From Paenirhizobium cremeum (GTDB lineage Bacteria > Pseudomonadota > Alphaproteobacteria > Rhizobiales > Rhizobiaceae): a DNA stretch of 64,000 nucleotides. The notes beneath the pieces are model-generated. The model was not told the origin of the DNA. It saw nothing but the letters and a program-made list of their open reading frames with translations, and did not search any database. Shown here piece by piece: positions 37,497-45,952 of this stretch; within the stretch, counting starts at the first letter, position 1; each line of letters starts with the position of its first letter. A program made the translations under genes and the position numbers. The stretch is from assembly GCF_022884085.1 (NCBI RefSeq), contig NZ_JAGGCS010000001.1, positions 186,001 through 250,000 on the forward strand. The letters run 5' to 3'.

Positions 37497-38069
37497 TCAG
37501 TTGATACCGAGCCACTGCAGGAAGAAAGCGAAAAAGTCGCCGGCGGGTTCCACCTCACCGGTTTTGTGAATGCGCCGCCACTCCTGTGGCACGTCGAACG
37601 GGCCTGCCCACAGGCCACGCCGCTCGCGTCGCGCCACCCCTTCTTCCACTCGATAGTCGCCATAGGAAACCGCCAGCCCCTCCTGCACCAGCACGGCTGC
37701 AGGATCGCCCTCCGGCATTTGGCACCGCACGAGCTTGCGCCGATAGCGATCCGGCTGTCCGCCGTGACAGATAAACTCCCTTGCGCCGGCAAGTTGCGTG
37801 AGCCTGCGTCGAGCCGCCGAACCGCAGTCCCACGGAGCATCGTCCGCCCCGCATGTCTGGCCGGTTTCCGGCGCATCGATCCCTTCGAGACGCAGCCGCT
37901 CCGGTCCGAGCGCGAGCGTATCCCCGTCGATGACGACAAAATGCCCGGAAAATTCCGCTTCCTGTTGCCGTTCGAGCTTTGCTGCGACCAGCAGGCCGAG
38001 CAGCAAAATGCAGAAACCGACCACGAAATCCCTGAGGATGCTCCAGGACCGCTTCACATTTCGGCCCAT
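37497..38069 (-). CDS. Thermonuclease-like (SNase) protein with N-terminal membrane anchor (190 aa)
   Basis: An N-terminal hydrophobic helix ('DFVVGFCILLLGLLVAAKLE') acts as anchor or uncleaved signal. The staphylococcal nuclease fold follows: 'FVVIDGDTLALGPERLRLEGIDAPE' spans the calcium/metal Asp and the catalytic region, and 'DRYRRKLVRC' supplies Arg. Four Cys in the mature part suggest disulfides outside the cytoplasm. It probably degrades nucleic acids at the cell surface or in the periplasm. The stop lies 62 bases upstream of the UDG gene start, so co-transcription is possible. Confidence 0.82.
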   Translation of the reverse strand: MGRNVKRSWSILRDFVVGFCILLLGLLVAAKLERQQEAEFSGHFVVIDGDTLALGPERLRLEGIDAPETGQTCGADDAPWDCGSAARRRLTQLAGAREFICHGGQPDRYRRKLVRCQMPEGDPAAVLVQEGLAVSYGDYRVEEGVARRERRGLWAGPFDVPQEWRRIHKTGEVEPAGDFFAFFLQWLGIN

Positions 38070-38179
38070 TTCGAAAACGAAACCTTTTCGATCATGGCAA
38101 ACAAAACCTTTTTCGACAGTATCTTCTTAAGAAATGACTATTAAGCTCGCCTCATCAACGAGACGTGAACTCCTGGCAT

Positions 38180-39712
38180 ATGAGTAAGGGCGTATCCACA
38201 TCGACGGACAAGAACATCGTCGACCTTTCACGCAGCCATCGCAACAAGGCTGTCGCGAAGGCTGTGCGCACGACTCGTGAGCGGCTTCAGTCGAACGGCG
38301 CCATTCCCCAGTTCGAAAGTGAAATGCTCGGCATGCATGTCAGCGCCACGCTGCAGGCCGCCGCCGTGATGCCGATCATCATCCTAATGGTCACCGGTAT
38401 CGGCATCTATCTCAGCCAGCAACCGGGCATGCTGATATGGACATTGCTGGCGCTGACCGTTCACGCTCTCAATATCCTCATTGCCCGTCGGGCCTCCTCG
38501 CACATCTTCACCGCCGAAAATATCGTCAAATGGCGCCGCTTGCTGCTCGCCGGCCAGGCGGCGATGGGATGCTGCTGGGCGCTGTTCTCCCTGCAGGCCT
38601 GTCCGGCCTGCGAAGGCGACAGCTTTATCTTCTACAAGGGCGCGGTACTGCTGGTCGTTCTGTCGTTCACGGCGATGTCCAACATGCTGTTGCGGCAGGC
38701 CGTGCTTTTCGGCTTTCTGCCGACGGTCGCAGCCCTCCTCTATAGCGCCGTCATCAGCCGCGACGTGCTCGACATCGGGCTGACGGCGATGTTCACCACC
38801 GCCCTCGTTTTCTTCATCTACATCACCGGCCGCCTCTACCAGACGAATCTCAAGCTGCTTTCCTTCCAGACCGAGAAGGACGACCTGATCGCCGAACTGG
38901 AAGTTGCCAAGTCGCTCTCCGATGAAGCCCGCCGCCGCGCCGAGGAAGCAAACCTCGCCAAGTCCCGCTTCCTCGCCTCGATGTCCCATGAACTGCGTAC
39001 GCCGCTGAACGCCATTCTCGGCTTTTCCGAAGTCATGGCAACCGAAGTGCTCGGCCCGCTGAACAACCCGCTCTACAAGGAATATTCCGGCGATATCCAT
39101 CGCTCCGGTCAACATCTCCTCGACCTTATCAATGAAATTCTCGACCTCTCGCGCATCGAGGCCGGAAAATACGACTTGAACGAAGAAACCGTCTCCCTGC
39201 TGGAGCTTGCCGAGGATTGCGTCGGCATGGTGCAATTGCGCGCAAAAGCCAAGAACATCAGCATCGAGGAACAGTTCGAACCGAATCTGCCGGCCGTCTG
39301 GGCGGACGAAAAGGCCATCCGCCAGGTCATCCTCAACCTTCTGTCGAATGCGATAAAGTTCACGCCACAGAATGGCGAGATTGTCGTGAAAGTCGGCTGG
39401 ACTGCCGGAGGCGGGCAATATGTATCGATCCGCGACAATGGCCCCGGCATTCCCGAGGAGGAGATCCCCGTCGTCCTCTCCGCTTTCGGCCAGGGCTCCA
39501 TCGCGATCAAGAGCGCCGAACAGGGTACAGGCCTCGGCCTTCCGATCGTGCAGGCGATCCTCGCCAAGCATGGCGGCGAATTCAAGCTGAAGTCGAAACT
39601 GCGCGAAGGCACCGAGGTCATCGCCATCCTGCCGGCCCGGCGCGTGCTCGAGAGCCTGCCGGCCGTCAGCGAGGCCCATGCGGTCGAGCCGCGCAGGCGT
39701 CATTTTGCCTGA
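38180..39712 (+). CDS. Sensor histidine kinase with multi-span membrane domain (510 aa)
   Basis: Five or six membrane helices occupy residues 53-218. Then comes a coiled stretch, the H-box 'FLASMSHELRTPLNAILGFS' with phospho-acceptor His270, the N-box 'NLLSNAIKFTP', G1 'DNGPGIP' and G2 'GTGLGLPI'. The HATPase domain is complete. It resembles the PdhS/DivJ group of alphaproteobacterial kinases in its H-box, but no response regulator gene is adjacent. Two starts are possible (GTG 38165, ATG 38180); neither has a strong ribosome binding site and I prefer the ATG. It converges with dgkA. Confidence 0.9.
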   Translation: MSKGVSTSTDKNIVDLSRSHRNKAVAKAVRTTRERLQSNGAIPQFESEMLGMHVSATLQAAAVMPIIILMVTGIGIYLSQQPGMLIWTLLALTVHALNILIARRASSHIFTAENIVKWRRLLLAGQAAMGCCWALFSLQACPACEGDSFIFYKGAVLLVVLSFTAMSNMLLRQAVLFGFLPTVAALLYSAVISRDVLDIGLTAMFTTALVFFIYITGRLYQTNLKLLSFQTEKDDLIAELEVAKSLSDEARRRAEEANLAKSRFLASMSHELRTPLNAILGFSEVMATEVLGPLNNPLYKEYSGDIHRSGQHLLDLINEILDLSRIEAGKYDLNEETVSLLELAEDCVGMVQLRAKAKNISIEEQFEPNLPAVWADEKAIRQVILNLLSNAIKFTPQNGEIVVKVGWTAGGGQYVSIRDNGPGIPEEEIPVVLSAFGQGSIAIKSAEQGTGLGLPIVQAILAKHGGEFKLKSKLREGTEVIAILPARRVLESLPAVSEAHAVEPRRRHFA

Positions 39713-39760
39713 AGACGCGGACGGACTGCGGCGGATCTCCGCCGGCCGCGAAGATCGTTT

Positions 39761-40153
39761 TCAGAAAAAGACGACGTAAGCCGCGTAGAGCCCGTTTGCC
39801 ACCAACAGGCAGAAGACGGCGAAGGAGCCGAGATCCTTGGCATTGCGGCCGACGGTCGAAATCTCCGGCGAAATCCGGTCGACCAGTTCCTCGATTGCGG
39901 TGTTGATCGCTTCCACCGAGAACAGGATCGCCATCAGCACGACGAAGCCGAGAAATTCCGCGAAACTTGCTCCGACAATCGCAAAGAGGGCGAGGCCGGC
40001 AACGAAGGCCAGCAATTCATGCCGGAAGGCGGATTCCTGCACCAGACGCCGGAACCCCTGCATGGAATAGCGGCCGGCGGCGAAGAAATGCGCGACGCCC
40101 GTCTTTTTCTCGATCGGTTCGCTCGCGGGCGTGTCGGTCGTTCTCTTACGCAT
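39761..40153 (-). CDS. dgkA: Diacylglycerol kinase (130 aa)
   Basis: A small trimeric-type membrane kinase that recycles diacylglycerol to phosphatidate. The active-site segment 'VEAINTAIEELVDRIS' is complete, and three hydrophobic helices are visible. The extra N-terminal stretch of about 30 residues before 'GVAHFFAAGRYSMQGFRRL' is common in rhizobial DgkA. The ATG at 40153 lies inside the end of cobT (8-base overlap), so it is translated from the cobT message, an unusual partner. Confidence 0.92.
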   Translation of the reverse strand: MRKRTTDTPASEPIEKKTGVAHFFAAGRYSMQGFRRLVQESAFRHELLAFVAGLALFAIVGASFAEFLGFVVLMAILFSVEAINTAIEELVDRISPEISTVGRNAKDLGSFAVFCLLVANGLYAAYVVFF

Positions 40154-41168
40154 CGGTCTTGTTGGACACTCCGGCCGCCGCGAAGGTTGCCATGCCCGAA
40201 TGGCAAGCAGCTGCAGCCTTGACGATACCGGCAGCCAGCGCCGCGCCCGTGCCTTCGCCAAGCCGCATGCCAAGCGCCAGAAGCGGCGTCTTGCCAAGCT
40301 TTTCGATCGATTTCAGATGTCCCGGTTCACCCGACACATGGCCGATGAGGCAATGATCGAGAGCGGACGGATTGGCTGCCTTCAGGATCGCAGCGGCAGA
40401 AGTCGCGACGTAACCGTCTATCAGCACCGGGATCTTCTGCATGCGAGCGGCAAGAATGGCGCCGGCCATGGCCGCAATCTCGCGACCGCCGAGACGCCGC
40501 AGGATCTCCAGCGGGTCGTCGAGGTGCCCCTTGTGGAATTCGAGCGCGGTCTTCACCGCCTCGACCTTTCGGCGCAGCACCTCACCCTCGGAACCGGTGC
40601 CCGGCCCGACCCACTCCTCGGCGGTGCCACCGTAAAGCGCAAGATGGATGGCCGCGGCGATGGTCGTGTTGCCGATGCCCATCTCGCCGATGCACAACAG
40701 GTCGGTGCCGCCGGCGATCGCCTCCATGCCGAAGGCCATGGTGGCGGCACAGTCGCGCTCGGACAGGGCAGCCTCGCAGGTGATGTCCCCCGTCGGATAG
40801 TCGAGAGCGAGGTCGAAGATCTTCAGACCGAGATCGTAGGTCGCGCAGATCTGGTTGATCGCGGCACCGCCCGCTGCAAAATTCTCCACCATCTGCTGCG
40901 TGACAGACGACGGATAGGGCGTAATCCCATGCTTCGTCACCCCATGATTGCCCGCGAAGATCGCGACCAGCGGCCTGTTGACGGCCGGCGGACGGCCCGT
41001 CCAGGCGGCAAGCCACATCGCGATCTCCTCAAGCCGACCGAGAGCCCCAGGCGGCTTGGTAAGCTGCCGGTCACGATCGCGCGCGGCAACCAGCGCCGCC
41101 GTGTCGGGACCGGGCAACTCGCGTAGCAGGACACGGAAATCATCGAATGGCAGGCCGGTCACGGTCAT
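40146..41168 (-). CDS. cobT: Nicotinate-nucleotide-dimethylbenzimidazole phosphoribosyltransferase (340 aa)
   Basis: Makes alpha-ribazole phosphate, the lower ligand of cobalamin. Family segments: 'LTKPPGALGRLEEIA', 'IFAGNHGVTKHGITPYPSSVT', 'CIGEMGIGNTTIAAAI' and 'GMRLGEGTGAALA' with the catalytic Glu near the C-terminus. In the Pseudomonas denitrificans nomenclature it is cobU. It is divergent from cobS (121 bases apart), the next enzyme. No cobalamin riboswitch is visible in the shared region. Downstream it overlaps dgkA. Confidence 0.96.
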   Translation of the reverse strand: MTVTGLPFDDFRVLLRELPGPDTAALVAARDRDRQLTKPPGALGRLEEIAMWLAAWTGRPPAVNRPLVAIFAGNHGVTKHGITPYPSSVTQQMVENFAAGGAAINQICATYDLGLKIFDLALDYPTGDITCEAALSERDCAATMAFGMEAIAGGTDLLCIGEMGIGNTTIAAAIHLALYGGTAEEWVGPGTGSEGEVLRRKVEAVKTALEFHKGHLDDPLEILRRLGGREIAAMAGAILAARMQKIPVLIDGYVATSAAAILKAANPSALDHCLIGHVSGEPGHLKSIEKLGKTPLLALGMRLGEGTGAALAAGIVKAAAACHSGMATFAAAGVSNKTDA

Positions 41169-41289
41169 CGGCAGGAGTCCTTGTGGTCTTCTCGCAAATC
41201 GGTTTTGCCTCTAATACTGACCCGGCCGACCGGCAACAACCGAAAAAGCGCCGCATGCCGTCGTCTTTCATACGGAGTGACTGAAACCG

Positions 41290-42072
41290 ATGATCCTGCG
41301 CGACTTTCTGACCGACACGGCACGGGCGCTCGCATTCCTGAGCAGGCTTCCGGTCCCCTCCCGCTTCTTCGAGGGCCATGACGGCACCTTGTCCCGCACG
41401 GTTCGCGCCTTTCCGCTGGCGGGCGCCCTGATCGCCCTGCCTCCGGCGGCCACGCTTGCCGCAGCGCTGCTCCTGAATGCGACACCGCTTCTGGCCGCCT
41501 TCCTTTCCATTGCCGTTCTTCTCGCCGTCACCGGCGCTCTGCATGAAGATGGCCTCTCCGATACGGCCGACGGTCTCGGCGGTGGGGGGGATCGCACGCG
41601 CGCGCTGGCAATCATGAAGGACAGCCGCATCGGCTCCTACGGCGCCGTGACCATCGTGGTCGCCATTGGCATGCGCGCCGCTGCCATCGCCGAACTGGCG
41701 AGCGCCTTGCCTCCGGTCGCGACCGCAACCTGCCTGCTCGCAACGGCGGCGACAAGCCGGGCCCTGATGGTCTGGCACTGGTCCGCACTGCCGCCGGCCC
41801 GCGCTGACGGGATCGCCGCATCCGCCGGCCTGCCCGAACCCGCGTCCCGGCACATGGCGCTGATGTCGGGCCTGCTGCTCGCCCTTGTTTTTCTCCTTCC
41901 CGCCTCATCGCTGCTTGCCACGGTGGTCGCATTGCTGGCGGCTGCCCTTTCCGCATCCGCCTTCACCGCGCATGTGCGCCGCCGGTTGGGCGGCCACACC
42001 GGCGATACCATCGGAGCCTGCCAGCAGGTTACGGAAATCGCTGCTCTCGCCGCCCTTGCCATGGCCGCCTAG
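41290..42072 (+). CDS. cobS: Adenosylcobinamide-GDP ribazoletransferase (260 aa)
   Basis: Integral membrane enzyme that joins adenosylcobinamide-GDP with alpha-ribazole in the last steps of cobalamin synthesis; called cobV in the aerobic-pathway nomenclature. The signature 'HEDGLSDTADGLGGG' (metal-binding acidic residues) is intact, and five or six membrane helices are visible. Divergent from cobT. A DUF1289 gene follows 34 bases after the stop in the same direction. Confidence 0.95.
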   Translation: MILRDFLTDTARALAFLSRLPVPSRFFEGHDGTLSRTVRAFPLAGALIALPPAATLAAALLLNATPLLAAFLSIAVLLAVTGALHEDGLSDTADGLGGGGDRTRALAIMKDSRIGSYGAVTIVVAIGMRAAAIAELASALPPVATATCLLATAATSRALMVWHWSALPPARADGIAASAGLPEPASRHMALMSGLLLALVFLLPASSLLATVVALLAAALSASAFTAHVRRRLGGHTGDTIGACQQVTEIAALAALAMAA

Positions 42073-42106
42073 AAAACCGATATAAAAACGGGAACAAGGT
42101 TTGCTC

Positions 42107-42328
42107 ATGGAATCACCCTGCATTCTCGTCTGCTCGATCGACATGAAGACCGGATACTGTTTCGGCTGCGGCCGCACGCGCGACGAGATCGCCGGCTGGA
42201 CAAGCTACACGGATCAACAGCGGCGCTCGATCATGGAGGGGTTGCCCGCCCGCCTCGAAACCGTCGAGCGCAAGCCTCGGCGTGAAACCCGCCGCGCCCG
42301 CATGGCCCGCGAACGCGAGAACGGTTGA
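42107..42328 (+). CDS. DUF1289 domain protein (73 aa)
   Basis: A small Cys-rich protein: 'SPCILVCSID' and 'GYCFGCGRTRDEIAGW' give four Cys in the DUF1289 pattern, probably a metal or iron-sulfur site. The C-terminal third is rich in Arg and Glu. The ATG at 42107 follows AAGG, preferred over an in-frame TTG at 42101. Its stop overlaps the next start by one base (TGATG), so it is coupled with the protease gene. Function unknown. Confidence 0.85.
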   Translation: MESPCILVCSIDMKTGYCFGCGRTRDEIAGWTSYTDQQRRSIMEGLPARLETVERKPRRETRRARMARERENG

Positions 42329-43026
42329 TGCGACTCGTCATCGTTCTTGCCATTCTCGGCTTCGGTCTCGTCGTGCTGATGGTCAATCAGGATACCGGCC
42401 GCAGCTTCGGCATGAGCAATGACGACTTCGGTAATTTCATCAGCCTCCTGCCCTTTGCCGCGATGCTGTCGGTTGGCCTCCTTGCAAGCCGTCGCTCGCT
42501 CGGACAGGCGGTGCGGCAACTGTTGCTGTGGCTGCTGATCGGCCTTGCGCTCGTCACCGGCTATCTCTATCGCGACGAGCTTCGTTCCGTCGGCGAGCGG
42601 CTGACCGCGGGGCTCATTCCCGGACGGGCGGTGATCGCCACCGGTATCGACGGTCAGCCGGAGGTGGTCCTGCACAAGACGCGCAGCGGACATTTCGAAG
42701 CCACCGTCGATATGAATGCGGTGCCCGTGGATGTGATGATCGACACCGGCGCAAGCACCGTCGCATTGCGTTACGAAGACGCCGAACGCATCGGCATCGA
42801 CATGTCCCGCCTCTCGTTCACCAGAGCCATCATGACCGCCAACGGGCGAGCAATGGCCGCTCCCGTTCGCCTTCGCCAGATTGCGCTCGGTCCGATCGTT
42901 CGCCAAGACGTCGAGGCTTCGGTGATAGAAAAGGGCCAGCTCGATCAGAGCCTGCTCGGCATGAGCTTTCTGTCCACGCTCGCATCTTTGCAGATGCGGA
43001 CCGACGAGCTACGGCTGCGCGACTGA
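42328..43026 (+). CDS. TIGR02281-family retropepsin-like aspartic protease (232 aa)
   Basis: N-terminal membrane segments ('LVIVLAILGFGLVVLMVN' and two more up to about residue 85) are followed by a retropepsin-like domain with the catalytic 'VMIDTGASTVAL' and the pairing region 'LLGMSFLSTL'. Like other clan AA single-domain proteases it should act as a dimer, on the periplasmic side. The ATG at 42328 overlaps the DUF1289 stop. Substrates in bacteria are unknown for this family. Confidence 0.88.
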   Translation: MRLVIVLAILGFGLVVLMVNQDTGRSFGMSNDDFGNFISLLPFAAMLSVGLLASRRSLGQAVRQLLLWLLIGLALVTGYLYRDELRSVGERLTAGLIPGRAVIATGIDGQPEVVLHKTRSGHFEATVDMNAVPVDVMIDTGASTVALRYEDAERIGIDMSRLSFTRAIMTANGRAMAAPVRLRQIALGPIVRQDVEASVIEKGQLDQSLLGMSFLSTLASLQMRTDELRLRD

Positions 43027-43042
43027 TATCGAAACACCAGCC

Positions 43043-44377
43043 CTACTTCGCTGCTGTCGCCTCGATCAGCATGCTGTCGGAATAGACACGATTGCGGCCG
43101 TAGTGCTTGGCGAGATAAAGAAACTGGTCGGCGGCGTTCAGATAATTGGAGAAATTCTCCAGCCCCCCGACTTCCGCAACGCCGATCGATGCCGTGACGG
43201 AGATGTCGTTATCGTCGAGCGCCACCTTGAGATCGGCAATACTCTTACGGATCGCCTCGCAAAACTGGCTGGCGGCGCTTGAATCGAGGCCGGTCAGCAG
43301 CAGGCCGAACTCCTCGCCGCCCAGTCTGGCCAGAAGATAGTCGGTATCTTCCGTCAGAGCCTGCAACTTGGTTCCAACCGCCTTGAGAACCCTGTCGCCG
43401 ATCTCGTGGCCATAGGTATCGTTGAGTTTCTTGAAGTGGTCGATGTCGAGCATGGCCATGCTGCAGGCCTGCCCCTGTTCAAGGCAGCGCGCCACCTTCG
43501 CCGGCCCCTCGTCGAAGAAATGCCTCCGGTTTCTCAAACCGGTCAGATAGTCGCTGAAAGCGGCAAGTCGCAATTGCCTGAGTTGCGACAGCGTTTCGAC
43601 ATTATGGCCGATACGGCATTGCAGTTCCTCGACGACGAACGGCCGGTAGACGAAATCATTGGCGCCCGCCTTGAGGAAGCTTGCCGACAGAAGACGATCC
43701 GCCGAAGACGAGATGCCGATGATCCTGACGCGGTCGGACCCGTGGGCGCGACGGATGCGCCGGGTGAGTTCGTAGCCGTCCATATCCGGCATGTTGTAGT
43801 CGGTGACGACCAGTTCGATGCCCGGATGGGTGATGAGCATCTCCATGGCTTCACTGCCGGTAGACGCTTCGAAGACCTGGAATTGCTGGAGGCGGAGAAG
43901 CTCGGTCAGCATCTGGCGGGCAGAGAGCAGATCATCGACCACGAGAACGCGGACGTTGCGGTTCGCCAATATCCGGTCAACGGCCGCGATCACCATGTCG
44001 ACCGCGCGCTCGTTATTCTTGATGACGTAATCGGCGACGCCCCGCTCTACCAGCCTCTCGCGCATCTCACGATTGAAATCCGCGGTAAAGACGATGGCCG
44101 GAATACCCATCGCCACGACCTCGTCGAGCACCTGCCCGTCAGGAGAGTCGGGCAGCGTGAGATCCACGACCGCGATGTCGAAACGCGCGGCGTCCCCGCA
44201 GGCATCATGAAAGGCCCGGGTCGTCGCGCAATGCGTGACGTCGTAACCGTGCTCCTTCTCGAAGCGATGACACAGCAGGGACGAAAAGGTCCGCGAGTCC
44301 TCGATAACCAGCACATGCGCCTTCTTGCGATGAACGGATTGGTCAATCGGACCCGTTGTGCTGGTATCGGCTGGCAT
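43043..44377 (-). CDS. PleD-like response regulator REC-REC-GGDEF (444 aa)
   Basis: Two receiver domains precede a diguanylate cyclase domain. The first receiver has its phospho-acceptor Asp72 in 'AVVDLTLPDSPDG', the second has Asp193 in 'VVTDYNMPDMDGYELTRRI'. The GGEEF active site (residues 353-357) is intact, so it should make c-di-GMP when activated by phosphorylation. The I-site position has no R-x-x-D motif. The ATG at 44377 has GAGG 6 bases upstream; earlier frame starts are less likely. It follows a REC-REC paralogue in the same direction by 99 bases. A partner kinase is not adjacent. Confidence 0.9.
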   Translation of the reverse strand: MPADTSTTGPIDQSVHRKKAHVLVIEDSRTFSSLLCHRFEKEHGYDVTHCATTRAFHDACGDAARFDIAVVDLTLPDSPDGQVLDEVVAMGIPAIVFTADFNREMRERLVERGVADYVIKNNERAVDMVIAAVDRILANRNVRVLVVDDLLSARQMLTELLRLQQFQVFEASTGSEAMEMLITHPGIELVVTDYNMPDMDGYELTRRIRRAHGSDRVRIIGISSSADRLLSASFLKAGANDFVYRPFVVEELQCRIGHNVETLSQLRQLRLAAFSDYLTGLRNRRHFFDEGPAKVARCLEQGQACSMAMLDIDHFKKLNDTYGHEIGDRVLKAVGTKLQALTEDTDYLLARLGGEEFGLLLTGLDSSAASQFCEAIRKSIADLKVALDDNDISVTASIGVAEVGGLENFSNYLNAADQFLYLAKHYGRNRVYSDSMLIEATAAK

Positions 44378-44476
44378 GAACATCCTCGGTACTTTCAAAA
44401 AACAGAAAACATAAATCGAGGGGCGTTGCCATTGTTCCGGCCAGTCGCTTCTTGGGCCGCATCGCGGGCGCGCCCC

Positions 44477-45298
44477 TTATTTCCTCTTCTGCGCCGCGCG
44501 AATCTGCACGAGTGTATCCAGATTCTGATTAACGCGGCAGTAGAATTCCTCATCAATGAAGGGCCGCAGCATGAAATCGTTGCCGCCGACCTTGAGGAAG
44601 CGGGCCGACAACAGCCGGTTGTTCGACGACGAAACCCCGATGATGCGCAGCTCATGCGAACCGCGGGCGGCGCGAATCCGCCGGGTCAGCTCGAAACCGT
44701 CGATATCCGGCATGTTGTAGTCGGTCACCACCAGGCCGATGTCGGAATTTGCCTTGAGGATTTCCAGCGCCTTGGCGCCGCTTTCCGCGACGCTGACGCG
44801 GAAATTGTAGCGTTTCAGGCGGCTGGAAAGCAGAGCCCGCGCGGTCGGGCTGTCGTCGACGATCAGGACGTGGTGCTGGTGATTGGTGAGGAAGCGATAG
44901 ACGGACTCCCCCAGCATCTCCACGGCAAAGATGTTGTCCTTCAGAATATAGTCCACGATGTCCTTGGCCAGCAGCTTTTCGCGGGTCTCGTCCTGGAAGG
45001 TGCCGGTGAAGACCACCGTCGGAATATTGAGGTCGATCAGATATTCCAGTGCCTCGCCATTCTCCGCCCCCGGCAGGTTGATGTTCGAGATGGCAAGCGT
45101 GACCGGAGTGTCCGAAAGTTCGTTCGCCGCCTGCAGATCCTCGAAGGTGCGGCAAATTTCCGCATCGATACCGAACAGCTCCTTGAGGCGTGTTCCGATC
45201 ATGGAGGTGAATACGTTCGAATCTTCTGCAACGATGATTCGAGCGTCAGGGAATGTTTCTCCGGAATACTGCATTCCGGAAATACCGAGGAGAGCCAT
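44477..45298 (-). CDS. Tandem receiver (REC-REC) protein with Asn at the first phospho-site (273 aa)
   Basis: Two receiver domains and no output domain. It aligns residue for residue with the first 265 residues of the downstream PleD-like protein. The first receiver has Asn72 ('LAISNINLPGAENG') where the paralogue has Asp72, so it cannot be phosphorylated at the usual site, although the acidic pocket 'VAEDSNVF' is kept. The second receiver is canonical (Asp193 in 'TDYNMPDIDG'). The ATG at 45298 follows AAAGG. Probably acts as a partner or phosphate sink for the PleD-like protein. Confidence 0.85.
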   Translation of the reverse strand: MALLGISGMQYSGETFPDARIIVAEDSNVFTSMIGTRLKELFGIDAEICRTFEDLQAANELSDTPVTLAISNINLPGAENGEALEYLIDLNIPTVVFTGTFQDETREKLLAKDIVDYILKDNIFAVEMLGESVYRFLTNHQHHVLIVDDSPTARALLSSRLKRYNFRVSVAESGAKALEILKANSDIGLVVTDYNMPDIDGFELTRRIRAARGSHELRIIGVSSSNNRLLSARFLKVGGNDFMLRPFIDEEFYCRVNQNLDTLVQIRAAQKRK

Positions 45299-45561
45299 AG
45301 CGCCTTTGACCTTGAGAGACTGTTGCAACTTGCATTGGGATGACTTGCAGAACGGTCATGTTCTGGGCAGCGCTATAAAAACATGCAGAGATTAATCCCC
45401 AATAAAAGGAATCGACCGCAAACCCTCATTTTTCGGCATTTTTTCGCACTCGACCACACTTGGCGGCCGCAATCACCGGCCAGGTCGACCGGAAGGGGAC
45501 ATGCTGTCGGGCCGGAATACCATCGTCTCGCAAAGCGGGGAGACGTCGGGCGGTGGCGCTA

Positions 45562-45828
45562 TCAGCGGATGGTGGCCGACCCGTCCTTGATCTCGATGGT
45601 TTCGCCGCCCTCCAGCCCGACGCGGTCTCCGTTGGGCAGCGTCACGAAACAACCGGAAGGGCAAATCTGCTCGGAAGCACCGGCATCGATGGAGACTTCC
45701 ATACGATTGCCATTTTCCACGACCACAAGAACAACGGCTCCGGACCCGGCATTGGTCACGGTGGCAGCGACAGCGCCGCTGCTCAGTGCGCCAAGCATCA
45801 GGAATGTCGCCGTCATGATCTTCTTCAT
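45562..45828 (-). CDS. Small exported protein of unknown function (88 aa)
   Basis: A signal peptide of about 22 residues ending in 'GAVA' is followed by a short beta-rich domain with 'EQICPSGCFVTLPNGD', a Cys pair that may form a disulfide in the periplasm. Similar small exported proteins occur in rhizobia, with no known role. The ATG at 45828 fits the signal peptide; a longer frame upstream lacks support. It stands alone between the REC-REC gene and the MscS gene. Confidence 0.65.
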   Translation of the reverse strand: MKKIMTATFLMLGALSSGAVAATVTNAGSGAVVLVVVENGNRMEVSIDAGASEQICPSGCFVTLPNGDRVGLEGGETIEIKDGSATIR

Positions 45829-45952
45829 GCGAATGCGGTGCGTTCGCACCGTCCTCTCGTTGCGTCTCGCCGCATCCGGGATGTCCCTTGATCTGCGCGA
45901 GCTATGCCCCTCTTTTATTGGTTCACCGCTGAATAGAGCCTGAACGCGCCGT

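Noticed and set aside
41169..41289. Cobalamin riboswitch between cobT and cobS
   Set aside because: I see no B12-box or conserved core in these 121 bases; divergent promoters without a long leader are more likely.
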